From RYN-133 sp963754285 (GTDB lineage: Bacteria > Actinomycetota > Actinomycetes > Mycobacteriales > Jatrophihabitantaceae): DNA of 19,741 nt. Under the pieces are notes generated by a model. The model did no database searches. It was not told the origin of the DNA and worked only from the letters and a program-made list of their open reading frames with translations. Positions within the stretch are counted from its first letter, which is position 1, and each line of letters opens with the position of its first letter. Of the stretch, positions 8,168-14,756 are shown piece after piece. Both the position numbers and the translations under genes were made by a program. The stretch lies in the NCBI GenBank assembly GCA_963754285.1, contig CAVWFN010000018.1:1-19741 (forward strand). Direction: 5' to 3'.

Positions 8168-8201
8168 CGCACAATTATGCATCACGTCGCAATTTCATGC
8201 A
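8168..8201 (-). promoter_or_regulatory. Tandem ARG boxes (putative ArgR operator) at argC
   Basis: Two related 14-base elements read on the minus strand as TGCATGAAATTGCG (8201-8188) and TGCATAATTGTGCG (8181-8168). They match at 10 of 14 positions and start exactly 20 bases apart, about two helical turns. Known ArgR operators are pairs of imperfect palindromes spaced about 21 bp between centres. The proximal box covers the -10 region and abuts the argC start, so repression by steric exclusion is expected. ArgR binding is inferred from position and spacing. Confidence 0.6.
8174..8179 (-). promoter_or_regulatory. Putative -10 element of the arg operon
   Basis: CATAAT on the minus strand lies inside the proximal ARG box and ends seven bases before the argC ATG. 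That spacing would put the transcription start at or next to the start codon and give a leaderless arg message. No good -35 is seen 16-18 bases upstream. Confidence 0.4.
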
Positions 8202-8268
8202 GCGTCGCCCTCGTCGCGGCCCACCGGCTCAGCCCGCTGTCACAGCGCGAGGCGCTCAAACACGTCGG

Positions 8269-10749
8269 CTAGGTGCGCAACCGGGCACCCGTTCGTTCGG
8301 CCGCGAGGGCAATCGCAGAGTCGCGCGCCGAAGTCGCCTCGTCCAGGGTCAGCGTGCGGTCCGGAGCGCGCAGGCGCAGTTCGAACGCGAGCGAGACGAG
8401 ACCCGCGCCGAGGCGTTGCTCGTCGCGATAGGTGTCGAACAGCCGGACGGATTCGAGCAGCGGCCCCACGCCCTCGCGCAGCGCGGCGAGCACGTCAGCG
8501 GACGGCGTCCTCGCGTCGACGACAAGCGCGACGTCGAGCAGCACCGGCGGGTACGACGAGATCCGCGGAGCGACAACCGGCCCGGGGGGTGTGAATTCGT
8601 CGAGCACCAGCTCGACTGCACACGTGCGCTCGGGCAGGCCGAACGCGGCGATCACGCGAGGGTGCAGCTCACCGGCGTAGCCGATCACCGTGTCGCCGAG
8701 CAGCAGCTCGGCACACCGACCGGGATGCCACGGCGCCTTCTGCGCCGAGCGGACGGTGATCTCGACGCGCGCCGCTCGGGCGACGACGCGCGCGACCTCG
8801 ACCGCGTCGGCCCAGGATGCCGGCCGGGCACCGCCCGACCAGCCGCGCTGCTCGATATCGCCGCACAACACGGCCGCGATGTGCCGCGGTTGATCAGGCA
8901 CCGCCGCATAGATCGCCGCGATCTCGGCGTCGCTGGGTCGCGTCGCGATCGAGGGGGCGGGCGCGGGCCGGGCGTCCGGGCTCTTTCGGAACACCAGGCC
9001 CGTCTCGACGATCGAAAGGTCGCGTTCACCGCGTCCGAGATTGCGCAACACCACGGCGAACAGGCTGGGCAGCAGCGTCGTGCGCAACAGCGGTTCGGCT
9101 TCCGAGAGGGGGTTGACGATGCGCAGCGCGGCGCGACGGGGGTCGTCGTCGGACAGACCGAGGTCGTCGAGCGCCGACGTTGCCATGAACGGCGAGCTCA
9201 ACACCTCGATCAGGCCGTGCGCACCGAGCGCCCTCGAGACCGCGCGGCGCAACTCCTGGTCGTCGGTCAGCCCACTGCCGGCGTGCGGCCGCGGCAGCAC
9301 TGACGGGATCTGCTCGTAGCCGACCAGCCGCACGACCTCCTCGACCAGGTCGGCGGGCAACAACAGGTCGGGACGCCACGTCGGCGGCCGTACCTGCAGC
9401 ACCTCGCCGCCCTCCACGGCGCAACCGACGACTTCCAACGTCGCGACCACCGTCTGATGGTCGATCGGCAACCCGGCCGTCTCGCCGGGCCGGGAGGCGC
9501 TCATCGCGATCAGCGGCGGCGACTGCGAAGTGCCGACGACCGTATAGCCCTCGACCGCACGCGCGCCGCCGTACTCGACGAGCAGATCGACGCACCGTTG
9601 CAGCGCGACACCGGCGATATCGGGGTCGACGCCGCGTTCGAAGCGCCGCGACGCCTCGCTCGACAGCTTGTGCCGTCGAGACGTGTGCGCGATCGAACCC
9701 GGATCCCAGTGCGCCGCCTCGAACACAACGGCGCTCGTCTCGGCCCCGATCTCGGTGGACGCGCCGCCCATCACCCCGGCGAGCGCGATCGCGCCGGTGT
9801 CATCGGTGACGACGAGGTCGGCCGGATCGAGCGCGCGGACCTGATCGTCGAGCGTGGTGAGCTTCTCCCCCGGCTGTGCGCGGCGCACGCCGATCGGGCC
9901 GGACAGCTTGGCCCGGTCGAACGCGTGCAGCGGCTGGCCGGTTTCGAGCATCACGTAGTTCGTCACGTCGACGGCGAGCGAGATTGCGCGCACGCCGCAC
10001 AGCTGCAGCCGCTTGGTCAGCCACGCCGGCGACGGTGCCAACGGATCGAGACCCTCGATCGCACGAGCCGAGAACCGATCGCATCCGGTCGGGTCGTCGA
10101 TCGAGATCTCGTAGGCCTTGCCGTCGACCTCGGGGAGCGTCACCTCGATGTCGCGGAACGCAACATCGACCGCGGCCGCCGATTCGCGCGCCAGCCCGCG
10201 GATCGACAGGCAGTAGCCGCGGTCGGTGGTGACCGCGACGTCGAGCACTGCCTCGCGCATCCCGAGCACGTCGAGCGCGTCGTCACCGGGCGCGCCGGCG
10301 TCCGGGGCGAGCACGAGGATCCCCTCGTGGTCGTCGCCGATGCCGAGCTCACGAACCGAGCAGATCATGCCGTCCGAGATGTGCCCGTAGGTCTTGCGGG
10401 CGCTGATAGCGAACCCACCGGGAAGCATCGCACCGGGCAGCGCGACGACTACGAGGTCGCCCGCTGCGAAGTTGCGCGCGCCGCAGACGATGCCGCGCGG
10501 TGCCCCGTCAGCGGAATAGTCCTCGCCGACGTCGACCTGACACCAGCGGATCGTCTTGCCGTTCTTCTGCGGCTCGTCCTCGAAGGACAGCACGCGTCCG
10601 ACGACGAGCGGGCCACTGATGCCTTCAGCACCGGACTCGACGCCTTCGACCTCCATGCCGACCCGGATGAGCGCGTCAGCAAGCGCGCGCGGAGACAACG
10701 TGCCCGGCAGATCCGCGTGTTCGGCCAGCCAGGAGACCGGTGCTTTCAA
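8269..10749 (-). CDS. pheT: Phenylalanyl-tRNA synthetase beta subunit
   Basis: Large subunit of the alpha2-beta2 class II synthetase that charges tRNA-Phe; the beta subunit binds tRNA and edits mischarged Tyr-tRNA. The 826 residues match the bacterial long form. The order is: N-terminal MKAPVSWLAEHADLP, a tRNA-binding OB-fold domain at about residues 45-160 (LVVGRV, CGARNFAAGDLVVVALPGA), the B3/B4 editing region (YVMLETGQPLHAFDRAK), the B5 domain, the catalytic-like core and a C-terminal FDX-ACB anticodon-binding domain (about 735-826, beginning PRISSYPPVLLDVALVVD). The start is TTG at 10749, overlapping the pheS stop as TTGA. Ninety-odd bases separate it from argC, which has its own promoter. 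Confidence 0.96.
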   Translation of the reverse strand: MKAPVSWLAEHADLPGTLSPRALADALIRVGMEVEGVESGAEGISGPLVVGRVLSFEDEPQKNGKTIRWCQVDVGEDYSADGAPRGIVCGARNFAAGDLVVVALPGAMLPGGFAISARKTYGHISDGMICSVRELGIGDDHEGILVLAPDAGAPGDDALDVLGMREAVLDVAVTTDRGYCLSIRGLARESAAAVDVAFRDIEVTLPEVDGKAYEISIDDPTGCDRFSARAIEGLDPLAPSPAWLTKRLQLCGVRAISLAVDVTNYVMLETGQPLHAFDRAKLSGPIGVRRAQPGEKLTTLDDQVRALDPADLVVTDDTGAIALAGVMGGASTEIGAETSAVVFEAAHWDPGSIAHTSRRHKLSSEASRRFERGVDPDIAGVALQRCVDLLVEYGGARAVEGYTVVGTSQSPPLIAMSASRPGETAGLPIDHQTVVATLEVVGCAVEGGEVLQVRPPTWRPDLLLPADLVEEVVRLVGYEQIPSVLPRPHAGSGLTDDQELRRAVSRALGAHGLIEVLSSPFMATSALDDLGLSDDDPRRAALRIVNPLSEAEPLLRTTLLPSLFAVVLRNLGRGERDLSIVETGLVFRKSPDARPAPAPSIATRPSDAEIAAIYAAVPDQPRHIAAVLCGDIEQRGWSGGARPASWADAVEVARVVARAARVEITVRSAQKAPWHPGRCAELLLGDTVIGYAGELHPRVIAAFGLPERTCAVELVLDEFTPPGPVVAPRISSYPPVLLDVALVVDARTPSADVLAALREGVGPLLESVRLFDTYRDEQRLGAGLVSLAFELRLRAPDRTLTLDEATSARDSAIALAAERTGARLRT

Positions 10750-11849
10750 CTTTCCATCCCGAATGCAGCAGTGAAGCGGACGTCGCCCTCGACGAGGTCA
10801 CGCATGTCGGACGCGTCGTTGCGGAACATGACCGAACGCTCGATGCCCATGCCGAACGCGAAGCCGGAGTAGCGCTCGGGGTCGATTCCGCACGCGGTCA
10901 GCACGCGCGGGTCGACCATGCCGCAGCCGCCCCACTCGATCCAGCCCTCGCTGTTGCAGGTGCGGCACGGCCGATCGGGATTGCCGAGCGACTCGCCGTG
11001 GCATACGAAGCACAGCAGGTCCATCTCGGCACTCGGTTCGGTGAACGGGAAGAAGTGTGGACGCAGGCGGGTGCGGCTGCCGGCGCCGAACATCTGCACG
11101 ACCATGTGGTCGAGCGTGCCCTTGAGGTTCGCCATCGTGATGCCCTCGTCGACGACGAGGCCCTCGATCTGGTGGAAGACCGGGGTGTGCGTCGCGTCCA
11201 GTTCGTCGGTGCGGAACGTCTTGCCCGGGCATACGACGTAGATCGGCGGCTCGCGGCGCAGCATCTCGCGGATCTGGACGGGCGAGGTCTGGGTGCGCAG
11301 CACCAGCCCCGAGTCGACCGATTCGATCCAGAACGTGTCGCTGAGGTCGCGCGACGGGTGGTCGGGCGGGGTGTTGAGCGCGTCGAAGTTGAGCCAGGCC
11401 GCGTCGACCTCGGGGCCTTCGGCGATCTCGTAACCCATCGCGATGAAGATGTCCTCGAGCCGCTCCATGATCGTGGTGAGTGGATGCCGTGCCCCGGCCG
11501 GACGGCGGCTGGTCGGCAACGTGACGTCGACGGCCTCCTCGACGAGCACGCGCGCGTCGCGGTCGGCTTCGAGTTCGGCAGTGCGCCCGGTGAGCGCCTT
11601 GCGCACCTCGGCCCGAGCTGCCCCCACGCGTTGGCCGGCGGCCTTGCGGGCGGCGGGCGGGAGCAGCCCGATCTCGCGGTTGGCCAGCGCCAGTGGCGAC
11701 CGGTCGCCGTCATGGGCCAGCCGGGCTGCGTTCAGCGCGTCGAGATCTGCCGCCGCGGCAAAATCTGCCAGCGCCTGTGCGACGGCGGCGTCGATGGCCT
11801 CCGGCTGCAGGGACGCTGCTTCGACCGGGTCGAAGTCCTTGGGCGACAT
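10746..11849 (-). CDS. pheS: Phenylalanyl-tRNA synthetase alpha subunit
   Basis: Catalytic subunit of PheRS; activates phenylalanine with ATP and transfers it to tRNA-Phe. The 367 residues have an N-terminal coiled-coil arm (about 1-105) followed by the class II core: RHPL (motif-1 region), FRTDELDATHTPVFHQIEGL (motif 2) and SGFAFGMGIER (motif 3). Between residues 280 and 298 there is a CxxC-x11-CxxC insert (C280, C283, C295, C298) that M. tuberculosis PheS lacks but which I recall in Streptomyces and Firmicutes forms; it probably binds zinc. The ATG at 11849 has no Shine-Dalgarno and a TAGACT hexamer ends seven bases before it, so the pheST message may be leaderless. It overlaps pheT by 4 nt. 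Confidence 0.96.
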   Translation of the reverse strand: MSPKDFDPVEAASLQPEAIDAAVAQALADFAAAADLDALNAARLAHDGDRSPLALANREIGLLPPAARKAAGQRVGAARAEVRKALTGRTAELEADRDARVLVEEAVDVTLPTSRRPAGARHPLTTIMERLEDIFIAMGYEIAEGPEVDAAWLNFDALNTPPDHPSRDLSDTFWIESVDSGLVLRTQTSPVQIREMLRREPPIYVVCPGKTFRTDELDATHTPVFHQIEGLVVDEGITMANLKGTLDHMVVQMFGAGSRTRLRPHFFPFTEPSAEMDLLCFVCHGESLGNPDRPCRTCNSEGWIEWGGCGMVDPRVLTACGIDPERYSGFAFGMGIERSVMFRNDASDMRDLVEGDVRFTAAFGMES

Positions 11850-11856
11850 GGCGACG

Positions 11857-11862
11857 AGTCTA
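11857..11862 (-). promoter_or_regulatory. Putative -10 element of pheST
   Basis: TAGACT on the minus strand fits TANNNT and ends seven bases before the pheS ATG, which would make the start codon the 5' end of the transcript. No clear -35 is visible. Confidence 0.35.
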
Positions 11863-11908
11863 TGGGGACGCGCCGAGCGGGCTCGACGTGATTACCCCGC
11901 ATACGTCC

Positions 11909-11914
11909 TACGGT
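11909..11914 (+). promoter_or_regulatory. Putative -10 element of the hypothetical gene at 11921
   Basis: TACGGT on the plus strand fits TANNNT and ends six bases before the GTG at 11921, which has no Shine-Dalgarno. With the pheS -10 it forms a divergent promoter pair in a 71-bp gap. Confidence 0.3.
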
Positions 11915-11920
11915 TGGCGC

Positions 11921-12456
11921 GTGTCACAGCCCGCCGACGAGCCGCTCGATCCGGCCTACCTGCCGATCGCGCACCTCGGGCGCGAGCGTCGAGCGACGAC
12001 GAGGACCACGACGGCGACCACGACGACGATGGGTCGCCGCACCGCCCGGCACATCTGCGCGCGATCGTGATCACCGCAATCGCCGTCGTCGCGATCGGCC
12101 TGGTCGTCGGGATCATCGTGTTCAACTCGTCCGCGCCGAAGCTGGGCCGTGGCGCCGCCACCGCATCGGACGCCGCGGCCACCTTCGTCGCCGCGCTCAA
12201 CAACGGCAGCGAGAAGGCTGCCGCGGCAATCGCGTGCGACAGCTTCGCCGATCCCGCGAAGGCGGCTGCGCGCACCGGCAGCGACCCGGGCATCAGCTTC
12301 GCGCTCGGCCGGCTCACGTCCGTGTCGGACTCCGCCGCACACGTGTCGGTGCAGGAACGCATCGAGCTGCCCGGCGGGCAGATGCACACGCAGCTCTTGA
12401 CGCTGGTCATTGTGCGTTCCAGCGGCCGCTGGTTGGTGTGCGGACGAGTCGGTTAG
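11921..12456 (+). CDS. Hypothetical single-pass membrane protein with extracytoplasmic domain; likely frameshifted
   Basis: Function not recognised. The GTG at 11921 opens a frame reading VSQPADEPLDPAYLPIAHLG, typical of the proline-rich cytoplasmic start of actinobacterial membrane proteins, but it ends at 12070. The frame one base back then carries an acidic stretch (SSDDEDHDGDHDDDG), one transmembrane helix (AIVITAIAVVAIGLVVGIIVF, about 12061-12123) and a roughly 105-residue extracytoplasmic part to the stop at 12454-12456. That part starts ASDAAATFVAALNNGSEKAAAAIACDSFAD and ends LTLVIVRSSGRWLVCGRVG, a pattern resembling DUF4878/NTF2-like domains. A single missing base near 11980-12000 would join the parts. 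Alternatively translation starts in the second frame at a TTG near 11914 with an arginine-rich leader. It overlaps the convergent methyltransferase gene by 4 bases. Confidence 0.6.
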
Positions 12457-13211
12457 CTCCGGTGCGCGCGGGCGCTCGCATACAGACAGACCGCGGCAGC
12501 GGCGGCGAGGTTCAGGCTCTCGGCCCGGCCATGGACGGGGATCCGCACCGAGTGGTCCGCGGCGGCCACCACCGTGTCGGGCAGGCCGTGCGCTTCGCTG
12601 CCGAACAACCACAGGGACGGTTCGGCGAGCACGCCCGCGTCGATCAGCTCATCGAGGTCGGTCGCGCCTGCGCCCGTGGTGGCGAGCGTGACCAGCCCGC
12701 TGCCGAGGACTGCCTCGAGGCTCGCGTCAACGCACACGCGCAGATGGAAGAGGCTGCCGGCCGTGGCCCGCACCGCCTTGCCGTTGTAGATGTCGACCCC
12801 GCCGACGATCACGACGGCGTCGGCACCGGCCGCATCGGCCGTGCGCAGGATCGTCCCGGCGTTACCGGGGTCGTTCGGTTCGACGAGCACAGCCACCAGG
12901 CGGGCGGCGTCGAGGGCCTCGCTCAGCGGCACGTCGATGCGGCGGCAGACGGCGACCAGCCCCTGCGGGGTGACCGTCTCGGACAGGCCGGCGGCGTCCT
13001 TGACGCTGATCTCGGACGACTCGCCGGTCAGCTCCGGGTAACGCTCGCGGGCCGCTTCGGTGGCGAACAGTTCATCAACCACTCCGGCGGCGAGCGCCTC
13101 GCGCACCGCCTGGGCACCCTCGGCGAGGAAACGCCCGGTCTCGTGCCGCGCGCTTCGCCGGGTCAGGCGGCGCGCGGCGACGAGCCGGGCGTTCTGGCTG
13201 CTGAGCAGGAT
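12453..13211 (-). CDS. TrmH/SpoU-family (SPOUT) RNA 2'-O-methyltransferase, tsnR-like, non-canonical start
   Basis: Predicted SAM-dependent ribose methyltransferase acting on rRNA or tRNA; the syntenic mycobacterial gene is called tsnR, but the target here is unknown. The SPOUT knot motifs are all present: EPNDPGNAGTILRTADAAGA, WLFGSEAHGLPD and IPVHGRAESLNLAAAAAVCLY. The first canonical start is GTG 13106, giving 217 residues. The frame stays open upstream and encodes SSQNARLVAARRLTRR..GRFLAEGAQAV, the conserved N-terminal substrate-binding start of this family. No ATG, GTG or TTG lies between the rplT stop and that segment in any frame. I therefore place the start at ATC 13211 (CTG 13208 is equally possible), four bases after the rplT TAG, giving about 252 residues. 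Identity is firm; the start is inferred. Confidence 0.85.
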   Translation of the reverse strand: MLLSSQNARLVAARRLTRRSARHETGRFLAEGAQAVREALAAGVVDELFATEAARERYPELTGESSEISVKDAAGLSETVTPQGLVAVCRRIDVPLSEALDAARLVAVLVEPNDPGNAGTILRTADAAGADAVVIVGGVDIYNGKAVRATAGSLFHLRVCVDASLEAVLGSGLVTLATTGAGATDLDELIDAGVLAEPSLWLFGSEAHGLPDTVVAAADHSVRIPVHGRAESLNLAAAAAVCLYASARAHRS

Positions 13212-13215
13212 GCTG

Positions 13216-13593
13216 CTAGGCCGCTGCGGACTTCGCGTCGGCGACGGCCGCCTTGGCGACCTCGGCGAGCGCGCTGAACGCGGTCGAGTCGTTGACGGCC
13301 AGATCGGCGAGCACCTTGCGGTCGACGGTCACGCCGGCCAGGCGCAGGCCCTGGATGAAGCGGTTGTAGGTGATGTCGTTCGCGCGAGCCGCAGCGTTGA
13401 TGCGGGTGATCCACAGCTGGCGGAAATCACCCTTGCGTGCCTTGCGGTCGCGGTAGGAGTAGGTGGCCGAGTGGAGCAGCTGCTCCTTGGCCTTGCGGTA
13501 GAGACGCGAGCGCTGCCCGCGGTAGCCGGACGCGGCTTCCAGGGTCGTCCGGCGCTTCTTCTGGGCGTTGATTGCTCGCTTGACGCGTGCCAC
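13216..13593 (-). CDS. rplT: 50S ribosomal protein bL20
   Basis: Early-assembly protein of the 50S subunit; in E. coli and B. subtilis it also represses its own operon by binding the mRNA. The 125 residues include the long N-terminal basic helix (MARVKRAINAQKKRRTTLEAASGYRGQRSRLYRKA) and the globular part with FRQLWITRINAAAR and YNRFIQGLRLAGV. The start is GTG 13593 with GAGG seven bases upstream. It follows rpmI after 66 bases that contain a strong hairpin, and its TAG stop is followed within ten bases by the apparent methyltransferase start. Confidence 0.97.
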   Translation of the reverse strand: MARVKRAINAQKKRRTTLEAASGYRGQRSRLYRKAKEQLLHSATYSYRDRKARKGDFRQLWITRINAAARANDITYNRFIQGLRLAGVTVDRKVLADLAVNDSTAFSALAEVAKAAVADAKSAAA

Positions 13594-13614
13594 GGTGATA
13601 CCTCGTTGGGTCGG

Positions 13615-13634
13615 GCCGCCTGCGATGAGGCGGC
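13615..13634 (-). other. Hairpin between rpmI and rplT
   Basis: Perfect 6-bp inverted repeat GCCGCC/GGCGGC with an 8-base loop in the 66-base gap, ending 21 bases before the rplT start. There is no T-run, so a terminator is unlikely. It could protect or regulate the rplT message; function not known. Confidence 0.4.
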
Positions 13635-13659
13635 TGGGCCGAAGGGGGACGAAGAGCGG

Positions 13660-13869
13660 TCAGCGACCGAGCAGCTTCTTGATGCGCGGGGCATCGGCCG
13701 GATCGACGTCGGTCATTCCGGCGTGACGGCGACGGAAGCTGCTTCCGCGCACGGGTGTCGAGGCAAAAGCAGCTCCAGCCTTGCGATGTGCGTGCAGGCT
13801 TCGCACGCGACCGGACTTGGTGACCTTGAAACGCTTGCTCGCTGCACCGTTCGGCTTGAACTTGGGCAC
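13660..13869 (-). CDS. rpmI: 50S ribosomal protein bL35, divergent centre
   Basis: Small basic 50S protein. The 69-residue product begins MPKFKPNGAASKRFKVTKSGRV and ends ADAPRIKKLLGR, both matching the family. The middle, HAHRKAGAAFASTPVRGSSFRRRHAGM, does not carry the usual HLL-KKS-KRKR-L core and the protein is about five residues longer than normal. The other two frames over this stretch give no better match, so I see no frameshift. The start is GTG 13869 with AAGGAAG just upstream. It lies 25 bases after infC, as in most bacteria, so the gene identity is secure despite the odd core. Confidence 0.92.
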   Translation of the reverse strand: MPKFKPNGAASKRFKVTKSGRVRSLHAHRKAGAAFASTPVRGSSFRRRHAGMTDVDPADAPRIKKLLGR

Positions 13870-13894
13870 TTGATCTTCCTTCGGTAGTCGGTTC

Positions 13895-14488
13895 TTACTC
13901 GGCCGGTTCGGCCTCGACCGCGGCGGGCACAGACGGATCGGCGGTCTGCGGACGCGGCTGGCGTTGGGGCTTGGCGGCGTTGCGGTGTGGGGCCACCACC
14001 ATGATCATGTTTCGGCCGTCCTGCTTCGGTGAGGATTCGACGAAGCCGAGACCCGAGATGTCCTCGGCCAGGCGCTGCAGCAACCGGAACCCGAGTTCGG
14101 GACGGGACTGCTCGCGGCCGCGGAACATGATCGTGACCTTCACCTTGTCGCCCTGCTTGAGGAACCGCTCGACGTGACCCTTCTTGGTCTCGTAGTCGTG
14201 CGAGTCGATCTTCGGGCGAAGCTTCATTTCCTTGATGACGGTGAGCGCCTGGTTGCGACGGGCCTCGCGGGCCTTCTGCGCGCTCTCGTACTTGAACTTG
14301 CCGTAATCCATGAGCTTGCAGACGGGCGGGCGCGCCATCGGCGCCACCTCGACGAGATCCAGGTCGGCGTCGGCCGCCAGTTCGAGGGCCTTGCCGATCG
14401 GCACGATGCCGACCTGCTCGCCTTCGGGACCGACGAGACGCACTTCAGGGACTCGGATCCGGTCGTTGATCCTCGGTTCGGAACTGAT
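13895..14488 (-). CDS. infC: Translation initiation factor IF-3, ATC start
   Basis: IF3 binds the 30S subunit, prevents premature subunit joining and rejects starts at near-cognate codons. The 197-residue product has the N-domain (INDRIRVPEVRLVGPEGEQVGI, then DLDLVEVAP and CKLMDYGKFKYE) and the C-domain (EMKLRPKIDSHDYETK, VKVTIMFRGRE, SRPELGFRLL), plus a short acidic/proline-rich tail. No ATG, GTG or TTG lies in frame near the conserved N-terminus. GGAGG at 14497-14493 is followed after four bases by ATC (14488-14486) directly ahead of SSEPRIND, so ATC is the start. E. coli infC uses ATT for IF3 feedback control, and the same logic is likely here. It heads the infC-rpmI-rplT-methyltransferase operon. 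Confidence 0.93.
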   Translation of the reverse strand: MSSEPRINDRIRVPEVRLVGPEGEQVGIVPIGKALELAADADLDLVEVAPMARPPVCKLMDYGKFKYESAQKAREARRNQALTVIKEMKLRPKIDSHDYETKKGHVERFLKQGDKVKVTIMFRGREQSRPELGFRLLQRLAEDISGLGFVESSPKQDGRNMIMVVAPHRNAAKPQRQPRPQTADPSVPAAVEAEPAE

Positions 14489-14492
14489 GGGA

Positions 14493-14664
14493 CCTCCACT
14501 GGTCGTTCCTGTTGCGTGGACTTCGCGGGAATGCGAAGACCCCGTGCCGCGAGTACGGACGGGGCCTCGAATTTCCGACCAGTCCGTGCCGCGCAAGCGC
14601 GACGTGGACGCAGCGGCGAACCGCTGGTCCCGGACCGGAACCCGGGCCACTACGCGTGGCCGGG
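14493..14664 (-). promoter_or_regulatory. Structured 5' leader of infC (putative cis-regulatory RNA)
   Basis: The roughly 250 bases between infC and the DUF72 gene hold no gene but several inverted repeats. In RNA order (minus strand) they are: a 9-bp GC helix with one bulged base at 14664-14641; CAGCGG-UUCG-CCGCUG at 14626-14611; an 8-bp helix pairing ACUGGUCG (14583-14576) with CGACCAGU (14505-14498), which directly abuts the GGAGG; and, enclosed by it, hairpin CCCCGU/ACGGGG (14564-14559 with 14545-14540) and hairpin CUUCGC/GCGAAG (14538-14533 with 14526-14521). An alternative helix ACGGAC (14587-14582) with GUCCGU (14560-14555) would compete with two of these. The layout suggests control by bL20 or by attenuation; I cannot name a family. 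Confidence 0.55.
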
Positions 14665-14726
14665 TGGGAGGCTTCGAGGCTTCCGCTTTGCACACCCCCG
14701 CGGTGACGGAGGCTGGTCGCAGTAGA

Positions 14727-14756
14727 AGGATATCAGCGTGCCCGACAGGGAGCCAA
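14727..14756 (-). promoter_or_regulatory. Putative promoter of the infC operon
   Basis: TTGGCT (14756-14751) and TATCCT (14732-14727) on the minus strand, 18 bases apart, each match the consensus at four of six positions. The start of transcription would be near 14720, giving a leader of about 230 nt. The element overlaps the first codons of the divergent DUF72 gene. Confidence 0.35.

Noticed and set aside
8202..8268. Terminator between pheT and argC
   Set aside because: A short CGCTG/CAGCG hairpin exists but has no T-run and is weak, so I do not call it.
7321..9303. 660-codon plus-strand frame across argC and pheT
   Set aside because: Shadow of two well-identified minus-strand genes, with no domain and no ribosome binding site.
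11850..11920. T-box or attenuator ahead of pheST
   Set aside because: The gap is only 71 bases, has no T-box consensus, no Phe-rich leader peptide and no hairpin pair.
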